From an uncultured Pseudomonadota bacterium (GTDB taxonomy: Bacteria; Pseudomonadota; Alphaproteobacteria; RF32; CAG-239), in NCBI GenBank assembly GCA_902796625.1, contig CADBPX010000074.1, forward strand, positions 1 to 7,426: a DNA stretch of 7,426 nt, read 5' to 3'. This document shows positions 1 to 6,127 of the stretch, piece after piece. Under the pieces are notes generated by a model, which saw only the letters and a program-made list of their open reading frames with translations, did no database searches and was not told the origin of the DNA. Position 1 is the first letter of the stretch. Every line of letters begins with the position of its first letter. Both the position numbers and the translations under genes were made by a program.

Positions 1-41
1 AAACGAACGCAGTGAGGATAATCCCATTGCCCGCTCCAATT

Positions 42-83
42 AAAACAAAAAAAGCTCTCTTTAGGGGAGCTTTTTTTTGTTTT
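42..83. terminator. Bidirectional intrinsic terminator, first copy
   Basis: The left arm is A4-C-A7-GCTC (42-57) and the right arm is GAGC-T8-G-T4 (67-83). The stem extends inward through GU pairs to a TTA loop. The A-run on one side and T-run on the other would give a U-tract after the hairpin on either strand. Confidence 0.85.
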
Positions 84-90
84 AAAGGTT

Positions 91-219
91 AGCGGCAGAG
101 GATGAGGAGCCACGAGAAAGTGGGTCCGACTACAAGCGAAAGGCACATGAGAATGTGCCGGTCGGATCTGCCGATGAGCGCAGTGAAACGAACGCAGTGA
201 GGATAATCCCATTGCCCGC
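91..219 (+). ncRNA. Candidate structured RNA of the tandem unit
   Basis: No protein explanation is convincing here, but the strand folds extensively. CGGCAGA (93-99) pairs with TCTGCCG (167-173). Inside that helix are CCAC/GTGG (110-113 with 120-123, loop GAGAAA), TCCGAC/GTCGGA (125-130 with 161-166), and a nested GGCACAT/ATGTGCC (142-148 with 153-159) closed by a GAGA tetraloop, giving a three-way junction. A further hairpin, GCAGTG/CATTGC with GGA/TCC above it (194-215), follows, and the intrinsic terminator comes next at 227-267. This is the shape of a terminated small RNA or of a structured transcript end. I do not recognise the family. I see no promoter between the previous terminator and this structure, so independent transcription of this copy is unproven. 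Confidence 0.4.
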
Positions 220-226
220 TCCAATT

Positions 227-267
227 AAAACAAAAAAAGCTCTCTTTAGGGGAGCTTTTTTTGTTTT
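227..267. terminator. Bidirectional intrinsic terminator, second copy
   Basis: The 16-bp arms A4-C-A7-GCTC (227-242) and GAGC-T7-G-T4 (252-267) are perfectly complementary. This copy differs from the first only by one T in the right arm. It would insulate the transferase gene at 402 from transcription entering from the left. Confidence 0.85.
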
Positions 268-338
268 AAAGGTTAGCGGCACATTTTTCATTGTAAGTTT
301 TTTAAGACTTTATTTTATGCATAAATTATAAAATATTA

Positions 339-366
339 TTGCTTAATAAGTTCTTCTTCATATACT
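339..366 (+). promoter_or_regulatory. Candidate promoter for the transferase gene
   Basis: TTGCTT (339-344) and TATACT (361-366) are separated by 16 nt, a reasonable sigma-70-type pair. It lies 35 nt upstream of the preferred ATG at 402 and downstream of the terminator at 227-267. If used, the TTG at 339 lies in the promoter and cannot be the start codon. The surrounding sequence is very AT-rich, so chance matches are likely. Confidence 0.4.
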
Positions 367-390
367 TTGCTTATCTTAATAATATTTTGC

Positions 391-394
391 GGAG
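391..394 (+). promoter_or_regulatory. Ribosome binding site that sets the transferase start
   Basis: GGAG lies 7 nt before the ATG at 402. The in-frame TTG at 339 has no comparable site. This decides for a 544-residue protein over the 565-residue extended reading. Confidence 0.7.
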
Positions 395-401
395 TAGAAT
401 A

Positions 402-2036
402 ATGTTGAAAATGTCGTATCTTCTGCCGATTATTGAAAATCGGAAATTTATATACAATATTTTATTTATTCTGCTATTTTTCGCAGCTGTTTTTATTCCT
501 GATTTTGTACTTAAATTTGCCGCTGATTTACCTATAAAATTTGAATGGCTTTTTGCCGGCGGAGTTGTCTTATTCGGTTTACTACTCTCTCTTACATATA
601 AAACTGTATGTATATTCTTTTTATTGCTTATTTTTCTGATGCAGTTAATTCAACTGAACCACATGGCCTATTTTGCTGCACCGATTGACGCGGAAAATTT
701 AATGAACTTAGCACGTGAAAGCAAAGATATATTTGATGTTTCTTATTTACGTTACACTTGGTATATATCTCCGTTATTAATAATTTTATATGGTTTAGCT
801 TTATGGATTTTTATTAAAAAACCGCTGATTAAACTAAGTTGGGTATGGATTTTGCTTTTTTACTTAGCCGCACATAAACCTTATCGGGCATGGTCTCTCA
901 GCAAAGATTTATGGTATTTTCAACCCAGCATAACCCGCCCGTCTCTGCGCAACAGCATCAGCACATTTTCCTATTTCACATTCCGCTATTTGCCGCAAGG
1001 CTATCAGCAAGTCAGTATTTCATATCAACCATACACCGTCAAAGAAAAATCTTCCGACACTGAGAACATTTTACTGATTTTTGGTGAAAGCCTCTATGCG
1101 CATCATCTTCCAATGTACGGCTATGAACGCAATACAGCACCACAAACGGCGGAAATTTTACATAACGATTCTCAGTGGCATCAGGCTATTGGAATATCGG
1201 GAGGCATTGCCACCGCCACCTCGACCCTGTTGTTTTTTAACACAATTCGCGAGCCGGCAAACGCGGCGGAAATAAAGGCTAAAACGGCCAATTTATTTCG
1301 CTTGGCAAAAGCGGCCGGTTTTAAAACATATTACCTTTCCAATCAAGAATCTCGCTTAACCATGAGTTTTGGAGCTAAAAATGTTGACACCATTATTACA
1401 AATGATATGCGCCCGCTATATTTTAAGAAACGCCAGGATGAAGGTTTGGTTGAACTTTTACAACAGCAAAATATTTCCGAAGGTAAAAATTTTATTGTGC
1501 TGCATATGCGTTCACCGCATTCACCGTTTGAAAGTCGCTATAAAGGCCGAGAAGATGAATTTGAAAAATTCAAACCGGCGGCTGAAAGCAAAGATAGATT
1601 TACTTACTATTGCAACACCTATGATAACGCCCTGCTCTATGTCGATATGGTTATAGCAAAAATGATTAAAACATTTGAGCAAATATCAAAAGATCGCAAA
1701 TACAGCATCTATGTTACTGCCGACCATGGCGAATTATTTGACTATAACGGACATTGGGGACATAATAACTTATTGCTTGAACAAGGTAAAGTTCCGTTTT
1801 TTATGAAGCGTAACCGTTCGGCTCATTTGCCAGCAGTTGTCTCGCATTATCAAATAGGTAAATTAATTGCCGATGATTTAGGTTTTGAAATTGTTAACCC
1901 TAATGAACAAAATAATACCTTTTATATGCACGGCAATAATATTGATTTTCCGTATAATTTTATTGAATATCAAATTAAAAATAATGGCCAAATTATTGAA
2001 ATCAAAACCGGTAATACGGCAACATCTCAACAATAA
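402..2036 (+). CDS. Phosphoethanolamine transferase, sulfatase superfamily (EptA/CptA-like)
   Basis: This 544-residue inner-membrane enzyme should transfer phosphoethanolamine from phosphatidylethanolamine to lipid A, core oligosaccharide or another envelope glycan; the acceptor cannot be told from sequence. About five hydrophobic helices occupy residues 16-34, 48-65, 68-86, 121-138 and 145-157. A periplasmic sulfatase-type domain follows. Visible active-site elements are E229 in LIFGES, T271 in SGGIATATS (aligned by eye with the catalytic threonine of EptA/MCR enzymes), HMRSPHSPFESRY at 368-380, and D441-H442 in ADHGE. The cysteines that flank the catalytic threonine in EptA and MCR-1 are absent; the catalytic domain has only C404. 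The ATG at 402 is chosen for its GGAG site. The gene follows a strong terminator and precedes a pilin gene by 69 nt. A polymyxin-resistance role would be inference. Confidence 0.88.
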   Translation: MLKMSYLLPIIENRKFIYNILFILLFFAAVFIPDFVLKFAADLPIKFEWLFAGGVVLFGLLLSLTYKTVCIFFLLLIFLMQLIQLNHMAYFAAPIDAENLMNLARESKDIFDVSYLRYTWYISPLLIILYGLALWIFIKKPLIKLSWVWILLFYLAAHKPYRAWSLSKDLWYFQPSITRPSLRNSISTFSYFTFRYLPQGYQQVSISYQPYTVKEKSSDTENILLIFGESLYAHHLPMYGYERNTAPQTAEILHNDSQWHQAIGISGGIATATSTLLFFNTIREPANAAEIKAKTANLFRLAKAAGFKTYYLSNQESRLTMSFGAKNVDTIITNDMRPLYFKKRQDEGLVELLQQQNISEGKNFIVLHMRSPHSPFESRYKGREDEFEKFKPAAESKDRFTYYCNTYDNALLYVDMVIAKMIKTFEQISKDRKYSIYVTADHGELFDYNGHWGHNNLLLEQGKVPFFMKRNRSAHLPAVVSHYQIGKLIADDLGFEIVNPNEQNNTFYMHGNNIDFPYNFIEYQIKNNGQIIEIKTGNTATSQQ

Positions 2037-2094
2037 ATCTTATATCCAAAAAGGTATAAAAAAACGAAAGATAGCAATTACATATTATAATACT

Positions 2095-2100
2095 AAGGAG
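2095..2100 (+). promoter_or_regulatory. Strong Shine-Dalgarno of the pilin-like gene
   Basis: AAGGAG ends 5 nt before the ATG at 2106, the best ribosome binding site in the window. It suggests high translation, as expected for a pilin-type subunit. Confidence 0.75.
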
Positions 2101-2105
2101 AAAAA

Positions 2106-2795
2106 ATGACAAATCCGCAAAATGGTCGAAGCATGATAGAAATGTTAGGTGTTCTGGCAATCATTGCCGTATTAACTATCGGTGGCATTGCCGGATACAG
2201 TAAAGCGATGAAAAAATGGCGCATTAATAAAACAATTGATGAAATCTCTATGATAGCCACCAATATTCGCACCATCTTTATAAATGAAAAAACCTACGGT
2301 GGCTTAGGCTGTGAAGATGCATCACGACAAAATTCGCAAAACTTCGCCAGAATGGGCATTATAACTCCAAATATGCTGACAGATACCCCCATAATGGGCA
2401 ATGACGGAGTTAACACCTATATAAAAAACCTCTTCAATGGTGGAATTTGGATTGGAGCCAATATTGATGATGGATGGTTGCATAAACAAAATATTCATGA
2501 AAAAGCCTTCATAATTGCCTATAGCGGGTTAGATAAAGATTCTTGTATGGAATTGGCAACCAAAGATTGGAACAACATCGGTATTTATGTTTTAACCATA
2601 AACGGTAATGATGGAGACTATGTTAACGGAGCAGATGAATGCACTAATAATTGCTTTCTTCTTCAAGACAATGACCGATTTTTATACGCTACCAAAGACT
2701 ATATTCCGATTTCGCCGAGCGTTGCGGCTAAACCATGTTCAATATGCGATACACTCTACTCCGGCTGTAACATAATGTTTGGCTTTCGAGATTAG
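2106..2795 (+). CDS. Type IV pilin-like protein with prepilin cleavage motif
   Basis: This 229-residue protein starts with a short leader ending in Gly7, then RSMIEMLGVLAIIAVL. That is the class III signal of type IV pilins and type II secretion pseudopilins: cleavage after Gly7 puts the conserved Glu12 at mature position +5. Mature residue +1 is Arg instead of the usual Phe or Met. The hydrophobic helix runs to about residue 30 and continues into an amphipathic stretch, GGIAGYSKAM to about residue 58. The C-terminal domain is polar with seven cysteines (69, 147, 179, 183, 211, 214, 221), an odd number, with a C-x2-C pair at 211-214. It is presumably exported and assembled by, or trafficked through, a pilus or secretion system whose other parts are not here. 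Residues 25-67 and 133-147 resemble the C-terminal half of the protein at 6191-7159. The exact role (major pilin, minor pilin or pseudopilin) is unresolved. Confidence 0.85.
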   Translation: MTNPQNGRSMIEMLGVLAIIAVLTIGGIAGYSKAMKKWRINKTIDEISMIATNIRTIFINEKTYGGLGCEDASRQNSQNFARMGIITPNMLTDTPIMGNDGVNTYIKNLFNGGIWIGANIDDGWLHKQNIHEKAFIIAYSGLDKDSCMELATKDWNNIGIYVLTINGNDGDYVNGADECTNNCFLLQDNDRFLYATKDYIPISPSVAAKPCSICDTLYSGCNIMFGFRD

Positions 2796-2834
2796 CCGTA
2801 ACTATCGCATCGCCGAATTCTCAAAAACTTTTTC

Positions 2835-2863
2835 TTTACTTTGCGACATCTTACCAATAAAAT
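2835..2863 (+). promoter_or_regulatory. Possible promoter of the Nudix gene
   Basis: TTTACT (2835-2840) and TAAAAT (2858-2863) are 17 nt apart, in the 96-nt gap between the pilin and Nudix genes and 28 nt before the Nudix ATG. The matches are moderate and the region is AT-rich. No terminator is seen in this gap, so read-through from the pilin gene is equally possible. Confidence 0.3.
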
Positions 2864-2881
2864 GTTTCTACCAACTTTTAC

Positions 2882-2886
2882 GGAGA
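2882..2886 (+). promoter_or_regulatory. Ribosome binding site that sets the Nudix start
   Basis: GGAGA lies 5 nt before the ATG at 2892. The longer reading from the TTG at 2841 has no such site, so the protein is read as 163 residues rather than 180. Confidence 0.7.
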
Positions 2887-2891
2887 AAAAA

Positions 2892-3383
2892 ATGACCAAT
2901 TTTTTAAAAGATATTTATGACTTTATTTATTGGGAAGTTATCAATCGCCTTAACGGCAACAATCAAGATGTTGTCTGTGCGGTTATTATTAACGGCAACA
3001 AAATATTAGCACAAACTGCTCAACGCAACAACGTCATTAACACGGACGACACACAATTTGTAACTCCCGGAGGTAAAGTTGAACCCGGCGAAAGCCTAAA
3101 TGCGGCGTTGCACCGTGAAATCAAAGAAGAAACCAATTTAAATATTGATATTATCCAAAAATTGGGAACAATCCGTAACAATAAATACAAACTGCATTGG
3201 TTTGCCTGCCGTCCGACAGACATTTCCCTATTGCAAGTTATTGAACCGCAAAAACAAAAAGAACTGCGATGGGTAGATTTAAATGATCCTTCAATAAATT
3301 GGACTCCGAAAAACGCCGAGGCACTGACGAAATTCCGCTCGCCGATTGAGAAAATTCAGCAAACACCGCCGGAAGTTCAGTAA
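2892..3383 (+). CDS. Nudix hydrolase
   Basis: This 163-residue cytoplasmic protein should hydrolyse a nucleoside diphosphate linked to another moiety (X). The Nudix box spans residues 61-83: G61, five residues, E67, seven residues, R75-E76-I77, then E79-E80. These provide the Mg2+-binding glutamates and all are present. The usual Gly near the end of the box is Asn82. The domain begins near residue 27 (DVVCAVII), consistent with an MutT-like beta strand. The N-terminal 20 residues (IYDFIYWEVINRL) are an aromatic helical extension, and the last 15 residues are Pro/Gln-rich and probably disordered. Substrate cannot be predicted: mutagenic nucleotides, NDP-sugars and ADP-ribose are all possible. 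Its stop overlaps by 7 bp the stop of the convergent amidohydrolase gene, so no terminator separates them. Confidence 0.88.
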   Translation: MTNFLKDIYDFIYWEVINRLNGNNQDVVCAVIINGNKILAQTAQRNNVINTDDTQFVTPGGKVEPGESLNAALHREIKEETNLNIDIIQKLGTIRNNKYKLHWFACRPTDISLLQVIEPQKQKELRWVDLNDPSINWTPKNAEALTKFRSPIEKIQQTPPEVQ

Positions 3384-4123
3384 CGTTTTAGATATTCGCT
3401 GATAATTACCGACAACTTATCAGCCCACCACTCAGCACCCTTCTCCAAATTATCAAATTCATCATCGCGAATTTCAATCAAGGCGTATTCAAACCCCTTT
3501 TCTTCTCCGCAAATTACTGCCGCACCGGTATTATATTGCCGCAAGTCATACGGCACATTGACGCCGATATTTTTATCGGCTCTGCTCTGCAATTCATGAT
3601 GGACAAACTGCGCAAACGGATTCTCCCGATGCCACAAAATACCGGCATTCCACGGGCGATAATCCCCGCCTTGCAGTTGAGGTGTAAAACTATGAACCGA
3701 AAAAATGACCGGTTTTTTTCCGGTTTTCAAAATCTCATCTTCTTGCCGCTCTATTTCCGCATAGTATGGAAAATAAAAATCATTCAAGCGTCGATTTTTT
3801 TCTTCCGGAGATAAATTTTGATTAAGCGGCACCGTCACACCATCGCTTTTTTCAACAATCAGCTCTTGTTCATTCGGCCGCCGGTTCAAATCAATAAGCA
3901 AGCGCGAATATTTGCCCAACACGGCCCGACAAGCCAACTTTTGTGCCAACAAACGTGTTACTTCCCTTGCCCCTTTATCTCGAGCAATATGCGTATCAAA
4001 CTTTTCCGCCTCTAAGCCCAATGTTCTGTATTCATAAGGAATCGAAGCTCCGGCATGTTCACATGTAAGCAACAATTCGTTTGAAGATTTTTCATTTATG
4101 GTTTCAAAAACTTTATCTGCCAT
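3377..4123 (-). CDS. N-formylglutamate amidohydrolase family protein
   Basis: This 248-residue protein has the features of the N-formylglutamate amidohydrolase family, zinc-dependent enzymes that release an acyl group from N-acyl glutamate or related substrates. Visible family motifs are LLTCEHAGASIP (residues 18-29), a RDKGA block (48-52), SRLLIDLNR (73-81) and FSVHSFTP (141-148). His23, Glu22 and His144 are the likely metal or catalytic residues, by analogy with the family. No signal peptide or membrane segment is seen. The ATG lies inside the last codons of the upstream amidoligase gene (11-bp overlap), which points to translational coupling; a GAGG sits 9 nt before the ATG. No histidine-utilisation genes are nearby, so the classical Hut role is unlikely. 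I infer that it acts on the amidoligase product or a related N-acyl/gamma-glutamyl compound. Confidence 0.85.
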   Translation of the reverse strand: MADKVFETINEKSSNELLLTCEHAGASIPYEYRTLGLEAEKFDTHIARDKGAREVTRLLAQKLACRAVLGKYSRLLIDLNRRPNEQELIVEKSDGVTVPLNQNLSPEEKNRRLNDFYFPYYAEIERQEDEILKTGKKPVIFSVHSFTPQLQGGDYRPWNAGILWHRENPFAQFVHHELQSRADKNIGVNVPYDLRQYNTGAAVICGEEKGFEYALIEIRDDEFDNLEKGAEWWADKLSVIISEYLKRY

Positions 4124-5825
4124 AACCGCCGGCCTCTCTTACCCTTTTAAAACTCGTATTGTAATAACGTAATTTTTTCGTATATTCCAATGCATGTGCC
4201 ACCATACGGGCGTAATCTTGTTCCTGCCGCACCAGGCTTTCGGAAACAGCTCGCTTCATCGGTCGATATGAATCGTGCGGAACAAAGTCATAGCCATAGC
4301 GTAACTCATGCATAACTGTTTTATCATCACTGCTTTCATTATTGTACCACGTGTATTTATTGAGCAAAAATCGATTAACATGATGCGGATTGTTTTCTAC
4401 CGCGGCCGCCACAAATTCTCGATTAAATTGCAGATATGCTTCAACAAATTTTTTATTGAAATTTGCATTCATTGCCCGCATTTCCACGGTATGTTTCGGC
4501 ATAATATTGAGTGTTTTATATTTATTGCCGAAAGAAACCATTTCTTCAAGTTGCTCTTTACTATCACACATTTCTACCATCAGAACCAAGAACGGATAAT
4601 CTCTTTTACCCTGAGCACTTAAATTACGGCTGATATAAGTTGCATACAACAGATTGTTATCTCTTCGCTCCGGTGCCGCAAATGCCCCGACAATTTCATC
4701 TTCATGTTGCATCATCCGTTTAACCAAACGTTTATAAACATCTAAATCAAAGCCCTCGTTTGACAAGTGTTGATGCAATGAACAATGCTTATTAACATGA
4801 CCTTGCGTAAACGCATCGAATAATTTCAAGCAATCTTTTTCATCATTTTTATCCCGCATTACCCGACTGGCAAATTCCACCGGAAACAGTCCATCATACG
4901 GAGTTAAACTTTCATCACGCATGATCACACCGGCAGCTTCTTTATCATTATAAACCGCGCCGTCGGCATTGCTGAAATACAGTTTTTTCCACTGATTTTT
5001 TTCTTTTAAGTACTCGGCTAATACATGATAGTCGCTATATTGTTCCGGCACATAGAACTCCAACTCAAACCCATTCGGCCAATATTGTTTACGAGTTGCC
5101 GGCACGCTGGTTTGTTCTTTTTGAAACAGATCGGCCTGCTGAGCTGAAAACTTATCATGATGCTGATAAACAACACTCAACCGATTGCGTAAGTCATGCA
5201 GTTTTTTTATAGCTTTTTTGCGATTTTCGTAATTATAATCTCCGGCATAAACATACTGCTTAACCACTGCTGCACGCAAATACTCATCAACGCCTTTTTG
5301 CGCAGCCCGATAAACATCTACTTCTCTTTGAAAATCAGCAAAGTGTTCATCTAAAAATTCCACCACATTTTTTGCCACCATCAATCCATGCTTGCTCGAA
5401 TAAGGCATATTAGTTTTTATCGGCCAATAACCGAACTCGGCTTTATGGTCTTCTTTGGTACCGAAACTGTACACAAATTGCCGAAATTCAAATCCGAAAG
5501 TACGAACTCCGTCTAACATAGCTCTCAGTTTTCCGTCATTGGTATTGGCATATTTTTTTACATTAAAATTAGACAATTGCGGCTTATCAACATCATAATC
5601 CTTGAGCCATTGTGCCATATCTTGGGCAAACTCATGGAATTTTTCCTTGGCCTCGCTCCCGTAATTTTTTGCAAAATATTCAACCATACCGGCAAACGGC
5701 GCCACCATATTATCGACATGCCAATCATAATAAAATTGTTTAAATTTCTTACCATCGACCAAAGCAAAATATTCCGCAAAAGCCGCATTAACCTGTTCCA
5801 CAACATCATTTAAATTATTATTCAT
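4113..5825 (-). CDS. Putative amidoligase, glutamine synthetase superfamily (Amidoligase_2-like)
   Basis: This 570-residue cytoplasmic protein has a C-terminal half that looks like an ATP-dependent amidoligase of the glutamine synthetase/glutamate-cysteine ligase fold. Visible elements are GFELEF (252-257, the E-x-E metal site: E254, E256), DESL (304-307), PVEFASRVM (315-323), HCSLHQHL (347-354, the H-x3-H-x-H site), the basic segment around APERRDNN (384-391), and HTVEMRAMNANFN (445-457, with E448 and R450). Such enzymes activate a carboxylate as acyl phosphate and join it to an amine. The first 245 or so residues are a mostly helical, aromatic-rich region I cannot assign, with FYYDWHVDNM at 31-40. 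The start at 5825 is chosen because AGGAAA precedes it; the 28-residue extension to a TTG at 5909 lacks a site and crosses an inverted repeat. Its stop overlaps the amidohydrolase start by 11 bp. A specific substrate is not predictable. Confidence 0.72.
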   Translation of the reverse strand: MNNNLNDVVEQVNAAFAEYFALVDGKKFKQFYYDWHVDNMVAPFAGMVEYFAKNYGSEAKEKFHEFAQDMAQWLKDYDVDKPQLSNFNVKKYANTNDGKLRAMLDGVRTFGFEFRQFVYSFGTKEDHKAEFGYWPIKTNMPYSSKHGLMVAKNVVEFLDEHFADFQREVDVYRAAQKGVDEYLRAAVVKQYVYAGDYNYENRKKAIKKLHDLRNRLSVVYQHHDKFSAQQADLFQKEQTSVPATRKQYWPNGFELEFYVPEQYSDYHVLAEYLKEKNQWKKLYFSNADGAVYNDKEAAGVIMRDESLTPYDGLFPVEFASRVMRDKNDEKDCLKLFDAFTQGHVNKHCSLHQHLSNEGFDLDVYKRLVKRMMQHEDEIVGAFAAPERRDNNLLYATYISRNLSAQGKRDYPFLVLMVEMCDSKEQLEEMVSFGNKYKTLNIMPKHTVEMRAMNANFNKKFVEAYLQFNREFVAAAVENNPHHVNRFLLNKYTWYNNESSDDKTVMHELRYGYDFVPHDSYRPMKRAVSESLVRQEQDYARMVAHALEYTKKLRYYNTSFKRVREAGGYGR

Positions 5826-5830
5826 TTTTA

Positions 5831-5836
5831 TTTCCT
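5831..5836 (-). promoter_or_regulatory. Ribosome binding site that sets the amidoligase start
   Basis: On the minus strand AGGAAA ends 5 nt before the ATG at 5825. It favours the 570-residue protein over the longer reading from the TTG at 5909. Confidence 0.65.
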
Positions 5837-5879
5837 GATTTATACATAAAACACACACAAGCGGAAAGTGTTTGCTCAC

Positions 5880-5926
5880 CCTCTGAGCACCCACATTTCC
5901 ATCACACAAGTTAAAATGCTCAGAGG
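5880..5926 (-). promoter_or_regulatory. Inverted repeat in the amidoligase leader
   Basis: CCTCTGAGCA (5880-5889) and TGCTCAGAGG (5917-5926) are perfect 10-bp inverted copies around a 27-nt loop. In the minus-strand transcript the first arm contains the stop codon of the 40-codon frame, and the hairpin lies 54 nt before the amidoligase ATG. A second small stem, CTGAT/ATCAG (5927-5931 with 5936-5940), abuts it. There is no U-tract, so it is not an ordinary terminator. A role in mRNA stability, translation coupling or protein binding is possible. Confidence 0.55.
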
Positions 5927-6042
5927 CTGATAATGATCAGGCTAATCAAAATTATGCGAGAAATAATGCAAGCACCTAGCGTGCCGTAATTATCATTTAC
6001 AGCACTCTTTAAGAAAAAATTATATTCACTTGCACTCATCAT
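5920..6042 (-). CDS. Possible 40-residue small membrane or leader peptide
   Basis: On the minus strand an open frame of 40 codons begins at tandem ATG codons (6042 and 6039) and ends with TGA at 5920-5922. The product starts MMSASEYNFF and has a polar first half (through NDNYGTLG). A hydrophobic tail follows, starting at CIISRIILIS, with eight isoleucines in the last 15 residues. It could be a single membrane-spanning small protein, a leader peptide for the amidoligase operon, or a chance frame. In favour are its place right after a promoter (about 24 nt), an AGAAG sequence 5-6 nt before the first ATG, and the polar-then-hydrophobic pattern. Against are its length, the weak ribosome binding site and no recognised homolog. 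Its stop lies in the arm of the inverted repeat. Confidence 0.4.
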   Translation of the reverse strand: MMSASEYNFFLKSAVNDNYGTLGACIISRIILISLIIISL

Positions 6043-6072
6043 AAATACTTCTTTTTTTAACACACTCTAGTC

Positions 6073-6101
6073 AGGGTATAAAAAAATTTTTTTACTGTCA
6101 A
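6073..6101 (-). promoter_or_regulatory. Promoter of the amidoligase operon with palindromic operator candidate
   Basis: Read on the minus strand, a perfect TTGACA (6096-6101) is followed after 17 nt by TACCCT (6073-6078). The spacer is mostly an A7T7 tract (6080-6093), expected to bend DNA. The -35 hexamer overlaps the palindrome ACTGT-N4-ACAGT (6094-6107), a plausible repressor site. The -10 hexamer is weak against TATAAT, but the divergent promoter has an almost identical one. Confidence 0.5.
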
Positions 6102-6127
6102 TACAGTTATTATAAAATTTAAAAAAT

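Larger units (their letters stand above)
1..281. repeat. Tandem 185-bp repeat, one partial and one further copy
   Basis: Positions 1-97 recur at 186-281, differing by one T in a T-run (8 Ts at 71-78, 7 Ts at 256-262). The offset is 185 bp. The segment 98-185 between them appears once, so the window opens inside one unit and then contains one complete unit. The shared part carries a small hairpin (9-30 and 194-215) and an intrinsic terminator. Near-perfect identity suggests a recent tandem duplication, and more copies may lie to the left of the window. Confidence 0.9.

Noticed and set aside
102..200. A 32-codon plus-strand frame starting at the ATG at 102 inside the tandem unit.
   Set aside because: It has no properly spaced ribosome binding site and a basic, low-complexity product. 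The same bases are better explained by long complementary arms.
339..401. N-terminal extension of the transferase from a TTG at 339.
   Set aside because: The ATG at 402 has a GGAG at good spacing, and the TTG lies in a promoter-like -35 box.
2086..2091. Perfect TATAAT just before the pilin gene.
   Set aside because: It is only 3 nt from the Shine-Dalgarno, so a start point would fall in or after the ribosome binding site. No -35 match is found 16-18 nt upstream.
2841..2891. Extension of the Nudix protein to a TTG at 2841.
   Set aside because: No ribosome binding site precedes it, and the ATG at 2892 has GGAGA at 5 nt.
4308..5813. Several open frames antisense to the amidoligase gene.
   Set aside because: They lie wholly inside a clearly coding region, lack ribosome binding sites and give products without domain-like features.
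5826..5909. 28-residue extension of the amidoligase to a TTG at 5909.
   Set aside because: It crosses the inverted repeat, lacks a ribosome binding site and reads as non-family sequence; the ATG at 5825 has AGGAAA upstream.
5880..5926. Intrinsic terminator or classical attenuator in the amidoligase leader.
   Set aside because: There is no U-tract after either arm, and the loop is long (27 nt).
6095..6106. LexA-type SOS box at CTGT-N4-ACAG.
   Set aside because: The spacing is 4 and not the 8 of gammaproteobacterial LexA boxes, and alphaproteobacterial LexA uses direct GTTC-type repeats. It is kept only as a generic operator candidate.
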